From Clostridium sp. (GTDB taxonomy: Bacteria; Bacillota_A; Clostridia; Lachnospirales; Lachnospiraceae): a stretch of 27,274 bases of DNA. Positions within the stretch are counted from its first letter, which is position 1; each line of letters begins with the position of its first letter. Under the pieces are notes generated by a model that had not been told where the DNA came from, did no database searches, and worked only from the letters and a program-made list of their open reading frames with translations. This document shows, piece after piece, positions 8,522-16,168 of this stretch. Position numbers and translations under genes: made by a program. Where the stretch lies: positions 1 to 27,274 of the forward strand of contig JAMPAW010000033.1 of assembly GCA_023666975.1 (NCBI GenBank), given 5' to 3'.

Positions 8522-9631
8522 TGACAGCTGCGGTTTTTGTCCGTATTGGCGGGGCAGGCTGCTGTCTACATAAATGGGATTGACCGGAATGAGCACGGTA
8601 TCGCCGATGGCAAGGTTCGTGCCTGTAATGTCAATGATGGTGGAATTCATGCCGATTTTTCCGAGAATGGGAAGCTGTGTTTCTCCGCTATAGGCATACA
8701 GCTTTTCTGGAAAAAGTATGTTTTTCAACGTGCGGAGGATATATCCCGCCAAATGAGGCAGTCCCGGACAGTTGTTGTATCGTCTGATACCCAGCCCGTG
8801 CGCATAGCCGGCAGAGATGACGGCAATTTTTGTCTGCCGAGATGTCATGTAGGAATGTCCGTAGCCAAGACCGGTGCCGGGAGCAAGTACACGGATATCT
8901 TCAATGGAAGCCTGTAATTGACCTACCGGCTGATATCCCAGATGATGGGGAAAGGGCAGTCTGCCAAGGAAGGCTGAACCGATGCGGACAGCGTCCAGCC
9001 TCGTTTCCGGATAGCGGAGCAGCGCACAGGAGGCGGCTATATGCCGAAAGCCGATAAACACATTCGCCTGTTCTATTTCGTCACAAAGGGAGGTGAAGCG
9101 TTCAAACTGTCTGACCGTGTGAACGGGCTTTTTACAGGAGGCCGCATAAAAATGTGAATAGATTCCTGTGACGCAAAGATGCTTCATCTGGTTAATGGTG
9201 TAAATGATGTCTCTCTTTTGGTTATCGGTGAAACCATAGCGGCCAAGCCCAGTGTCCACATAGATTTGACATCTTGCATATATATTTAATTCGGCAGCGG
9301 TTTGTTCTGCCATTTCCCCACATTCGCAGGAGGTTATGGAGAGGATTAGATACTGTTTCAATGCGGTGATAATATCTTCCTTTTGATAAAGAGGAGAAAG
9401 CATAAGGATATCGCAGCGGATTCCCGAATTTCTAAGTGCTACGGCGTCTTTGACTTCGGTTACTGCCAGTGTTTCGATCCCTGTATCAACCAATATCCGG
9501 GCAAATTCGCATAGTCCCAGACCATAACCGTTTCCTTTGACCACACCGATGACATGTGCTTCTCCGGAAAGTTTTTTGGTAATCTCAATATTATTCTTTA
9601 GTATATCTTCATCAATAAAAAGAGCTGGCAT
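8489..9631 (-). CDS. Alanine racemase-like PLP enzyme
   Basis: The 380-residue protein is read leftward from an ATG at 9631, with AGGAG (9641-9645) upstream. It has the fold-type III racemase pattern: the PLP lysine in VVKGNGYGLG (Lys32), an Arg in DAVRIGSAFLGR, the catalytic tyrosine in SAGYAHG (Tyr276) and GKIGMNSTIIDITG. The standard Alr motif is VxKANAYGHG, so KGNGYGLG is unusual. It could be a true alanine racemase supplying D-Ala for peptidoglycan, or a racemase of another amino acid. It is convergent with the efflux permease and overlaps its end by 33 bases, so the two transcripts are antisense there. Confidence 0.8.
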   Translation of the reverse strand: MPALFIDEDILKNNIEITKKLSGEAHVIGVVKGNGYGLGLCEFARILVDTGIETLAVTEVKDAVALRNSGIRCDILMLSPLYQKEDIITALKQYLILSITSCECGEMAEQTAAELNIYARCQIYVDTGLGRYGFTDNQKRDIIYTINQMKHLCVTGIYSHFYAASCKKPVHTVRQFERFTSLCDEIEQANVFIGFRHIAASCALLRYPETRLDAVRIGSAFLGRLPFPHHLGYQPVGQLQASIEDIRVLAPGTGLGYGHSYMTSRQTKIAVISAGYAHGLGIRRYNNCPGLPHLAGYILRTLKNILFPEKLYAYSGETQLPILGKIGMNSTIIDITGTNLAIGDTVLIPVNPIYVDSSLPRQYGQKPQLSSLSPQRLNRT

Positions 9632-9884
9632 AATATTTTTCTCCTGTGAACATCTCTGTTTTGAAGTTGACTGATATATGGTAGGTTAAGAATAAAATCG
9701 TGATGTATAAAAAGTGTAATCGGAATGTATCAGAATTGTAACAAATTGGGAATGACAAAAAAAGCGGGGCAGCCTTGTCGCTGTCGTCCTGTGTAATAAA
9801 AGGAAGTCTTTATAGGGGGATAGGGGAAGAGAAAAGAAAAATTGCAAAAAAATGACCAGATGTATGGTTTTATCGATAAAGTTG

Positions 9885-9893
9885 TGTTATAAT
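9885..9893 (+). promoter_or_regulatory. Extended -10 promoter of the GGDEF-EAL gene
   Basis: TGTTATAAT matches the extended -10 form (TG, one base, TATAAT), about 49 bases before the ATG at 9942. The -35 position reads TGGTTT, which is poor. The rest of the 310-base gap between the divergent genes (9632-9941) holds no riboswitch or RNA gene I can recognise; in particular I see no c-di-GMP-I signature. Confidence 0.5.
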
Positions 9894-9941
9894 AAAAAAT
9901 CGGTAATCAGGCAATTGGCAGCAAGAGAAAGGAGAATGTGT

Positions 9942-11855
9942 ATGACGAATTGGAATTTATCATTTGATTATGCTGCAGTCTTTTTTCTTGTTCTGATTGT
10001 GGTATGGTATTTGAATGAGAAACGTATCCCGTTAAGGAGCCATCGGGCATTTCTGGGACTGGTGGTCACTACATTTCTTGCTACAGGATTGGAAATTATT
10101 GCGACATGGATGGCGAGAGAGGTAAACGTAGTGGGGTATGAGCGGTTCTATGCGGTACTGACATTACAGACACTGGCGATTAATCTTGTGCCTATCGTGT
10201 TTACCCTTTACCTGCTACTGCTGGCGCATGTCGATTTCAAGCGGCAAAGCAGGCTTTCTGGTTTTTTCCGGCTGAGTATAATGATAGATTTGGTCATTAT
10301 TGTCTTGAATCCCAAATTCAAATGGGCATTTACTTTTGAAAATGAGATGTACCAGATTGGCCGTGTCGGTATGGTGATGTACGCCATTGATGCGGTGATG
10401 ATTGTTATATGTATTGCGACGATGATTATGGCAAAGGAGAATTTTCTGTTTGTCCGCATGGTGCCGTTAGCCTTTAATATTCTGTGCGGAATAGCGGCCT
10501 GTTTTATGCAGATTTTTCTCTATATCCCGATGTTGAATTTCATGCTGGCAGCAATTTGTATGACGCTTTACTATTATCAGCAGAATCCGGGAAATGTGAC
10601 GGATGCTGTGACGAAGCAGTTTAACCGCAAATTTTTTGGTGAATATGTCAGAGGGGCATTTACTGACCGTAAGGCATTTGGGGTCATTATGGTTGCCATG
10701 GATGATTTTAAATTTATCAATAAGACGTATGGCGTGAATAATGGTGACCACCTGCTTTATCAGGTGGGACAGTTTTTAGGGCAGCTTGACGCTGCCAAGA
10801 CCGTATTTCGGTTTGGCTCAGACCAGTTTTGTGTTGTGCTGAATAAAAATGTTCAGGATATGCCGGAGATAGCGGAACAGATTCAGTCCAGGTTTTATCA
10901 CCCGTGGTTTGATGAGGGGCAGACGGCGATTATGATGTCGGCTTCTATCTGCTGCATCGCATGTCCTCAGGACGCAGCATCGCTGGGGGAATTGATTGAG
11001 ATTATGGATTACTCGATGAGCATTGCGAAGAAAACCCAAAAGGGCAGGGTGACGCTGGCAAAAGAGGTTAATCTTGACAAAATCCGTCAGGACAAGGCGA
11101 TTGAGAAGGCTGTTAAACTGGCCATTGACCGGGACGAGCTGCTGGTTTACTATCAGCCGATTTTTTCCGTCAGCAAAGGTGTTTATAACTCGGCAGAGGC
11201 TTTGGTTCGTCTTCATGATGAGGAGCTTGGCTGGATTTCACCGGAGGACTTTATCCCTATCGCAGAGAAAAATGGTATGATTCTGGAGATGGGAGAGATG
11301 ATTTTAGAAAAGGTATGCCGTTTCATTCGGGATTTTCATTTGGCCGAAACGACTGTGGAATATATCGAGGTAAATATTAGTCCTGTGCAGCTGGTTCAAC
11401 TGAACTTTGCGGACAGGGTCAAACAGATTATGGAGAAATATAACGTGCACCCTGATTAGATTAATATTGAAATTACGGAAACGGCAACGCTTAATTCCGT
11501 TGCTACAGTCAATGACAATATTAACAGACTGGTGGACTACGGAATCAGCTTTTCGTTAGATGATTACGGGTCTGGATATGCCAATATTGATTACATAAAC
11601 AAAATGCCGTTTAAAATTATCAAGATTGACAAGTTCATTGTATGGGATTCGTTTAAGAACAGCAAGGCGGGAATTACACTGGAATATACAATCGGAATGC
11701 TGAATGCATTGGAGCTTTACATCGTCGCAGAAGGTGTAGAGAACGAAGAGATGAAGCAGCGTCTGGCAGAATTCGGTTGTCACTATATGCAGGGCTGGTA
11801 TTATTCCAAGGCAATTCCGGAACAGGAATTCATTCAGCTTATCAGTGCAGAGTAA
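9942..11855 (+). pseudogene. Membrane GGDEF-EAL protein interrupted by in-frame amber codon
   Basis: From the ATG at 9942 (AAAGGAGA at 9928-9934) one frame runs to TAA at 11853-11855, 637 codons, broken only by TAG at 11457-11459 (codon 506). About seven membrane helices fill residues 8-215. A GGDEF-like domain follows, but its signature reads RFGSDQF near residue 293, so diguanylate cyclase activity is doubtful. The EAL domain starts with SAEALVRL near 418 and NISPVQL near 478. The TAG falls in HPD-stop-INIEITET, where a Gln codon (CAG) is usual in this family, and all later catalytic residues lie beyond it: EITET, DDYGSGYANI, IKIDKF, AEGVEN. Both halves are otherwise intact, so the mutation looks recent. 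A 505-residue truncated product may still be made. Confidence 0.85.
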
Positions 11856-11863
11856 ACATTTTC

Positions 11864-11898
11864 AATCGACACTATCCTTTTGTCTGATAGTGTCGATT
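11864..11898. terminator. 13-bp perfect hairpin between convergent genes
   Basis: AATCGACACTATC (11864-11876) pairs exactly with GATAGTGTCGATT (11886-11898) across a 9-base loop. It lies between the ends of two convergent genes and can serve both directions, although the T tract is weak (TTTGT). The terminator at 13661 has nearly the same arms. Confidence 0.75.
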
Positions 11899-11914
11899 TG
11901 TATGTGGTTATGAA

Positions 11915-12397
11915 TTAAAGATTCTCTTCCTGCACAATTTGTGTTACCTCTTGTACAGTCTTATCCATGATATCGGCAATCTGTTCGATAGAAAATCCTT
12001 TTTTATACATTTGAAGCATTCCCAGTGAAACTCCTTCCTCCAAACTGTCCCGCCGGATTAACTTTTCCCGCCGTTCAAATGTAAAATCTAATGCTGCCAT
12101 ATTCACCACCTCCGTGCGATGTTCTTGAAAAAACTCTGGAAGGATATCCTCCCGGATACACTCATCGATTGCACGTTCCACCGCTTCCTTGAGCGTTGTC
12201 TCTTCCGCTTCATAGGTGCGGACTTTTTCGACAAAGGACGTGTACCCGGATATTACCCTGCTCCCGCTCTGAATATCTTTATTATAACCCGGATTGATGT
12301 TATATACAATACATGTTAAGTCCAAATCGTACTGTTTTTCCTTGTGCTCATATGCATCAGACAGGTGCATCACTTCCTGTTCCGGCCGCTTTGCCAT
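11915..12397 (-). pseudogene. C-terminal part of Rpn/PD-(D/E)XK transposase-like nuclease
   Basis: The 160-residue reading frame resembles the C-terminal half of the recombination-promoting nuclease (Rpn, PD-(D/E)XK family transposase) proteins abundant in Lachnospiraceae. Recognisable segments are RPEQEVMHLSDAY, TCIVYNINPGYNKDI, YTSFVEKVRTYE, LKEAVERAIDECIREDILPEFFQEHRTEVVNMA and the C-terminal MYKKGFSIEQIADIMDKTVQEVTQIV. The N-terminal catalytic nuclease half is missing. The ATG at 12397 has no ribosome binding site, and an in-frame TAA lies about 50 bases upstream. I read it as a truncated, probably inactive remnant. The family assignment is from memory of its sequence pattern. Confidence 0.65.
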
Positions 12398-12557
12398 ACC
12401 GCATAAATCTGCACTGTCCTGTGCGGTAAGTCCGTCTGCAAATGATTATCTGCTTTGAAAAAATAATACCACATATGGTTCGTACGTGCAAGTAAAACCG
12501 AACCGCCCTTTTTGGTTTACATAACTATTTGCAATGCTCTTTCTTGCCAATGGAAAT
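12398..12557. other. Non-coding gap, possible remnant sequence
   Basis: This stretch between two leftward genes has no convincing ORF. Some bases next to 12397 may be degraded upstream sequence of the Rpn-like gene. A weak hairpin (AACC...GGTT, followed by TTTTACTT on the minus strand) near 12485-12515 could end transcription of the gene at 12558-13076. Confidence 0.3.
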
Positions 12558-13076
12558 TTATTCTGCCTTTGGGTCTAGCTGGACATAAAGGATTCGGCTA
12601 AGTACAAGTTCTATATCATCTCCTCTTTTGATTGCTGCATATACACGAAATTTTACAGTTTCTTTGTTATCCCACCACTCCTGAGGAAAGTCATAAATAC
12701 CTATGTTATGGCTATAAGTACGAGTTCCGGAATCTGGAATATTTGAAAAATTCAAGTATTGTTTCATAAAACTAGAAAACACTTTTTTACTTTCAGAATT
12801 ATAATGTGCTGTGAATTGATTATCATTGATATTCATATTTGCTGTGGTGAAATTATAAATAATTCCAAGCTCTAATTCTTCAATGCAAGTGTAATCGCTT
12901 GGTAATGTTATGGCTGGTTGCAGCCATACTGTTAATCGTTCAGGGTCAAATGAGTATAAGCAATTGTTACCATAGACATTATAGTACAGCCAATCCACTT
13001 CAGGAATTTCTAAGAGTAATGCTCCAGTTAGGGTAAATGCGGATATCCTCCGCCATTTTGCTGTGTGTTTCATCAT
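12558..13076 (-). CDS. Hypothetical protein, probably exported
   Basis: The 172-residue protein starts at one of two consecutive ATGs, preceded by AGGAGG in AACAGGAGGAATTT. The N-terminus (KHTAKWRRISAFTLTGALLLE) has basic residues and then a short hydrophobic stretch, so a signal or anchor is possible but weak. The remainder is rich in Tyr, Asn and Ser with beta-like patterns (YTCIEELELGIIYNFTTANMN, TVKFRVYAAIKRGDDIELVLSRILYVQL). I do not recognise the family. Base composition is clearly more AT-rich than the flanking operons, hinting at transfer. A consensus promoter lies upstream, overlapped by repeats beside a divergent XRE regulator, so this gene is the likely target of that regulator. 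Confidence 0.7.
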   Translation of the reverse strand: MMKHTAKWRRISAFTLTGALLLEIPEVDWLYYNVYGNNCLYSFDPERLTVWLQPAITLPSDYTCIEELELGIIYNFTTANMNINDNQFTAHYNSESKKVFSSFMKQYLNFSNIPDSGTRTYSHNIGIYDFPQEWWDNKETVKFRVYAAIKRGDDIELVLSRILYVQLDPKAE

Positions 13077-13157
13077 AAATTCCTCCTGTTCATTTTTTTT
13101 GTCTCTTAATCATATGAGCAAAACGCACGATGGCCAAAATCTGATTGTTCATATCTT

Positions 13158-13226
13158 TAGTATATACATTTCTATTTTGAGTGTCAATAGTATATAGTTT
13201 TAAGAAATAAATATCTATAGTATAGA
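13158..13226. repeat. Three operator-like repeats at exact 30-bp spacing
   Basis: TAGTATATA at 13158-13166, TAGTATATA at 13188-13196 and TAGTATAGA at 13218-13226 begin precisely 30 bases apart, about three helical turns. They lie between the divergent gene pair, one over the leftward -10 and the last about 30 bases before the regulator's start codon. This is the expected layout of a cooperative operator for the XRE protein at 13255; binding is inferred. Confidence 0.65.
13159..13187 (-). promoter_or_regulatory. Consensus promoter for the leftward gene at 12558-13076
   Basis: On the minus strand TTGACA (13182-13187), 17 bases, then TATACT (13159-13164). This is near-perfect and points at the hypothetical gene starting at 13076. 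Its -10 coincides with the first of three TAGTATATA-type repeats. Confidence 0.8.
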
Positions 13227-13254
13227 TTTATCATGATGATAGAGGAGGCTGCAC

Positions 13255-13587
13255 ATGAATATAACAGAGGAAATCGGCAACCGTATCCGTTATTACCGTA
13301 CCCGTCAGAAGCTTAGCCAGGAGAAACTTTCCGAGTACAGTGACCTTCACCCGACCTACATCGGGCAGTTGGAGCGGGGCGAGAAAACACCAACGATTGA
13401 AACCTTGTACAAAATTGCCAGAGGGCTTAATGTTTCCTTGTCAACGCTTGTCGAGGGCATAGAGGATTTTGCCGAACCGGCGGACAACTTTGCGTACAAG
13501 TGCTTCCGGCTGATTGAACAGCAGACAGCGGGGAATCAGGAGCATTTATACTATATTCTTGAGCAGATTCTGAAACTGGAACGGTAG
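13255..13587 (+). CDS. XRE-family transcriptional regulator (110 aa)
   Basis: The ATG at 13255 follows GAGGAGG. Residues about 5-65 form a classic Cro/CI helix-turn-helix: IGNRIRYYRTRQKLSQEKLSEYSDLHPTYIGQLERGEKTPTIETLYKIARGLNVSLSTL. The C-terminal 40 residues (FRLIEQQTAGNQEHLYYILEQILKLER) form a short helical tail, probably for dimerisation. It is divergent from the hypothetical gene at 12558-13076, with three repeats between them, so it probably controls both that gene and itself. A terminator follows at 13661. Confidence 0.9.
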   Translation: MNITEEIGNRIRYYRTRQKLSQEKLSEYSDLHPTYIGQLERGEKTPTIETLYKIARGLNVSLSTLVEGIEDFAEPADNFAYKCFRLIEQQTAGNQEHLYYILEQILKLER

Positions 13588-13660
13588 GCGGGAAACGTAT
13601 TTCAAAAGACTGGCTGCTTTGCCGGGCAGCATTTATGGGATAGATATGGATAAATTAGGG

Positions 13661-13702
13661 AATCAGCACGATCAAATTTATTCGATAGTGTTGATTTTTT
13701 TT
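13661..13702 (+). terminator. Intrinsic terminator after the XRE gene
   Basis: AATCAGCACGATC (13661-13673) and GATAGTGTTGATT (13684-13696) form a 13-bp stem with one mismatch and one G-U pair, followed by eight T. The right arm differs from that of the hairpin at 11886-11898 at one base. Confidence 0.8.
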
Positions 13703-13774
13703 ATGGAGCGCAATAAAATTGATGAATAAATGGTAAGATGAATAACAGAACCAAAACGACGGAAAATAAGGATT

Positions 13775-13789
13775 GCAACCATAGGTTGC
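13775..13789. promoter_or_regulatory. Short perfect inverted repeat in the 13703-13880 gap
   Basis: GCAACC, ATA, GGTTGC forms a 6-bp dyad about 90 bases before the membrane-bound XRE regulator gene. It may be an operator. Otherwise this 178-base gap shows only AT-rich sequence and no ORF. Confidence 0.3.
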
Positions 13790-13880
13790 GCATATGGGAA
13801 TTGAAATTGCTGGAAATGGAAATATACATTTGTTACTCTTTGGAGGATAGATTTTAGAAAATTGGAAAGGGAATAGTGAG

Positions 13881-14606
13881 ATGACGAAAGAAATGGAACG
13901 GAACGGATTAATGGGGGAGCGTTTGCTGAAACTCCGCAATCAGAGCAGTTTAACGCAGGAGGAATTGGCAGAACGCTTAGATGTCAGCCGCCAGTCTATT
14001 TCAAAGTGGGAGCTGAATAAAACGCTTCCAGATGTGGATAAGCTGATTCAGTTGTCTGAAATGTATCAGGTCAGTATTGATTATCTAATAAAAGGTGAGG
14101 AGGCCTTAGCGGAGGAGAAGGAAAAGAGGGAACCGGAGAAAGAGGCTGCGGCTGTGGCAGATGATATGGATAAGACAGCGAAGGAAGAGAAAAAGGGCGG
14201 GGGAAACAGCATAAGTGCTGCAGAATTTACAGTCAAACGGATTATCTTATGTATCTGCATATTTTTGAGTGGCTCTTTGTGCCTTTTGGCAGTTGTCTTT
14301 ACCGGCAGGCTGTTAAAGAACAATGCATTTGACCGGGAGGGAGGAACACAGGAGGTTGTCCATGTGAAGAAGATTTATGAACAGTATACAAAGGCGGAAA
14401 TTGCCGGTGCGGATTTTGACAAGGAAGTTGTCTGGTTAGACGTTCCGGGTGTTCGGGAGGGCGATTATGTGTTCTGCTACCCGGACGGGGAGCGGACTTC
14501 CTTTGATTACTATGCCAAAACATTGATTCTTCCGATGATATTGGGAATTGTCTTTTTGATTTTCTTGATTGTCTTTATTATGGAGTGGAGGCTGACTGCC
14601 AGGTAA
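13881..14606 (+). CDS. XRE regulator with two C-terminal membrane helices
   Basis: The 241-residue protein has an N-terminal Cro/CI domain (about residues 13-72: LLKLRNQSSLTQEELAERLDVSRQSISKWELNKTLPDVDKLIQLSEMYQVSIDYLI) of the type common in Clostridia. A Lys/Glu-rich linker (about 73-110) leads to a membrane helix (RIILCICIFLSGSLCLLAVVF), an external loop of about 70 residues (FDREGGTQEVVHVKKIYEQ, FDYYAKT), and a second helix (LILPMILGIVFLIFLIVFIM). The start at 13881 has only a modest AAGGGAA site; ATGs at codons 5 and 11 are alternatives. The layout suggests a membrane-bound DNA-binding sensor. It precedes the repeat element and the membrane-protein operon, which it may regulate. Confidence 0.88.
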   Translation: MTKEMERNGLMGERLLKLRNQSSLTQEELAERLDVSRQSISKWELNKTLPDVDKLIQLSEMYQVSIDYLIKGEEALAEEKEKREPEKEAAAVADDMDKTAKEEKKGGGNSISAAEFTVKRIILCICIFLSGSLCLLAVVFTGRLLKNNAFDREGGTQEVVHVKKIYEQYTKAEIAGADFDKEVVWLDVPGVREGDYVFCYPDGERTSFDYYAKTLILPMILGIVFLIFLIVFIMEWRLTAR

Positions 14607-14635
14607 TTGTGAAGCTCATGTTTTTCAAGATGTCC

Positions 14636-14906
14636 GTTGTACAATATAGACAAATCAATGCAGGCACGAGCCAAGGCATACCTTTCTACTAAGCTCGGCT
14701 GAGCCTCGCTAAGTATTCAGGCATTGCGTTGCTTGTCGCTCGCAACAGTGCTAAGCAATGCAACACTATACCCACTAAGCTCGAAAGTACCTCGCTAAGT
14801 GTGTAAGTGTGCATTCGTACTAGGCTCGAAAAAACCTCGCCAAGTACTCACTGCAAGCACTGGCGGCTCCAAAGCACCTGCTTATGATATTGTCTATATT
14901 GCACAA
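14636..14906. mobile_element. MITE-like element with terminal inverted repeats
   Basis: GTTGTACAATATAGACA (14636-14652) and TGTCTATATTGCACAAC (14890-14906) are inverted repeats of 17 bases with one mismatch. Similarity continues inward (ATGCAGGCAC near 14659 against GTGCTTTGG...CCTGC near 14873-14882). The 271-base interior has no ORF but three copies of a 29-nt hairpin, plus a nested stem of GCATTGC (14721-14727) with GCAATGC (14755-14761) and GTTGC with GCAAC inside. I see no obvious target-site duplication. It could be a miniature transposable element or a structured RNA. Confidence 0.65.
14687..14846. repeat. Three 29-nt hairpin repeats with compensatory changes
   Basis: Copies are at 14687-14715, 14773-14801 and 14818-14846. 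Each is an 8-base arm, a 13-base loop (TCG...CTC) and an 8-base arm. The arms are TACTAAGC/GCTAAGTA, CACTAAGC/GCTAAGTG and TACTAGGC/GCCAAGTA. The outer pair changes T-A to C-G and an inner pair changes A-T to G-C, each compensated; one A-A mismatch is kept in all three. This supports selection for base pairing. Confidence 0.75.
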
Positions 14907-14971
14907 CTGGATTTTGGAAATTAAGAGTTTCGCAATTGCCTAGATACAGCTATAGAAGAGAGGAGAGTATG

Positions 14972-16141
14972 ATGATGGAAGAAAAGGGAATGAGCAAGGG
15001 TACAAAGATTGTGATTGGCGTTTTAATTGCGCTGGTTTTACTTTTGGTCGTTTTAGTGGGAATATTGCTGCTGGGAAAAGAGAAGGAAAAGCAGGGCGGA
15101 ACCGGAAATGCGGGGCCGTTTGTCGTTGAGGAAGGGAAGAAAACGGATACAGATGAGAATACCGCAGATATTTTTGACCGGGAAGTAGAGAAAGAAAGCG
15201 CAGGAACCGGAGACGGTATTACCGTGGTGATCGATGGTTTTAAACTTTATGTGCCGGCAGATTATGGCTGCTTTTATGCCGAGGGCGTGGGACCTGTGGT
15301 GTATTTAGATGATGTGTTCCAGATGAAGACGGCTGTGCGGGACAATTCCTATGAGGAGTCGATGAAAGATCCGGAGGCATTGATGTCAAAGACTGTGGAA
15401 GCAGGCGGGAAAATATTGCAGGACATTAAGGAGACAGAACTTGACGGCAAAAAGTACGCCTATTTTCTCATGGAGCTTTCCGGGGATAAATGCTTTGTGG
15501 GATATACGCAGGCGGCAGACACGGACAAGCGGTTTGGCGGACAGATTGTAATAGAGTCCGACAGCCTGACCGATGAGGATTTGTTACATATCTTTGCGGA
15601 TATCACGTCAACGGCGCAAGTTACGGACGAGCCGGATTCGACGATGGATGATATTGTGGAACAGTCCGTGCATCAGGGTGCTTCTGCCATAGGAGAAAAA
15701 AAGGAGGAGAGTACGTTAAGCATTGCTGATGAAACGATTACTTTCCAGGTGCCGGAGGGCTTTTATTCGCAAGGGATCTATCATGCAGAGGGTTCCGAGT
15801 CGGAAAGCTTCTGGTCAGACGGATATGGCGTGAGTGTGGACTGCTGTCTGGCAGCAGCGGATGAATTTGTCGGCAGTGCGCTGACCTATGTGGAAAATGA
15901 GCGGGATATGGGCTATGATTCCGTAAAGGACAACATGCAGATACAGACAATTGAGATTGCGGGGAATACCTGCTATTATATGGTGGTACATTATAACTTT
16001 GAAGGCACGGATTATCAACGGATTTGTGCAGCCTGTGATGTGGGGAATGGAAATGCTTATTACAGTGTGCAGGCATGCGCGATTGATTGGGAGGAGGAAC
16101 TGTCGATGGAGACGGTGAAGGATTTTCTGGTTTTCAAATAG
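14972..16141 (+). CDS. Membrane-anchored protein with duplicated extracellular domain
   Basis: Three ATGs in a row (14969, 14972, 14975) follow GAGGAG (14960-14965); 14972 has the best spacing. The protein has one N-terminal membrane helix (IVIGVLIALVLLLVVLVGILLLG), a polar linker, then two related domains of about 140 residues. The first opens with ITVVIDGFKLYVPADYGCFYAEG, the second with LSIADETITFQVPEGFYSQGIYHAEG; both end with a strand-rich segment followed by a short helix (SDSLTDEDLLHIFADI and ELSMETVKDFLVF). I infer an internal duplication. The family is unknown to me. The lipoprotein at 16169 appears to carry a single copy of a similar domain, so these two look like related surface sensors or structural proteins. 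Confidence 0.8.
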   Translation: MMEEKGMSKGTKIVIGVLIALVLLLVVLVGILLLGKEKEKQGGTGNAGPFVVEEGKKTDTDENTADIFDREVEKESAGTGDGITVVIDGFKLYVPADYGCFYAEGVGPVVYLDDVFQMKTAVRDNSYEESMKDPEALMSKTVEAGGKILQDIKETELDGKKYAYFLMELSGDKCFVGYTQAADTDKRFGGQIVIESDSLTDEDLLHIFADITSTAQVTDEPDSTMDDIVEQSVHQGASAIGEKKEESTLSIADETITFQVPEGFYSQGIYHAEGSESESFWSDGYGVSVDCCLAAADEFVGSALTYVENERDMGYDSVKDNMQIQTIEIAGNTCYYMVVHYNFEGTDYQRICAACDVGNGNAYYSVQACAIDWEEELSMETVKDFLVFK

Positions 16142-16168
16142 GAGATGGCAGAGGGGGATAAGGGGTAA

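Noticed and set aside
9632..9941. Possible c-di-GMP or other riboswitch upstream of the GGDEF-EAL gene
   Set aside because: I could not find the conserved core of GEMM-I/II or any other class I know; only weak hairpins are present.
14687..14846. Three hairpin repeats as a small CRISPR
   Set aside because: Spacing is irregular (86 and 45 bases), the loops vary, and the block is enclosed by terminal inverted repeats without cas genes.
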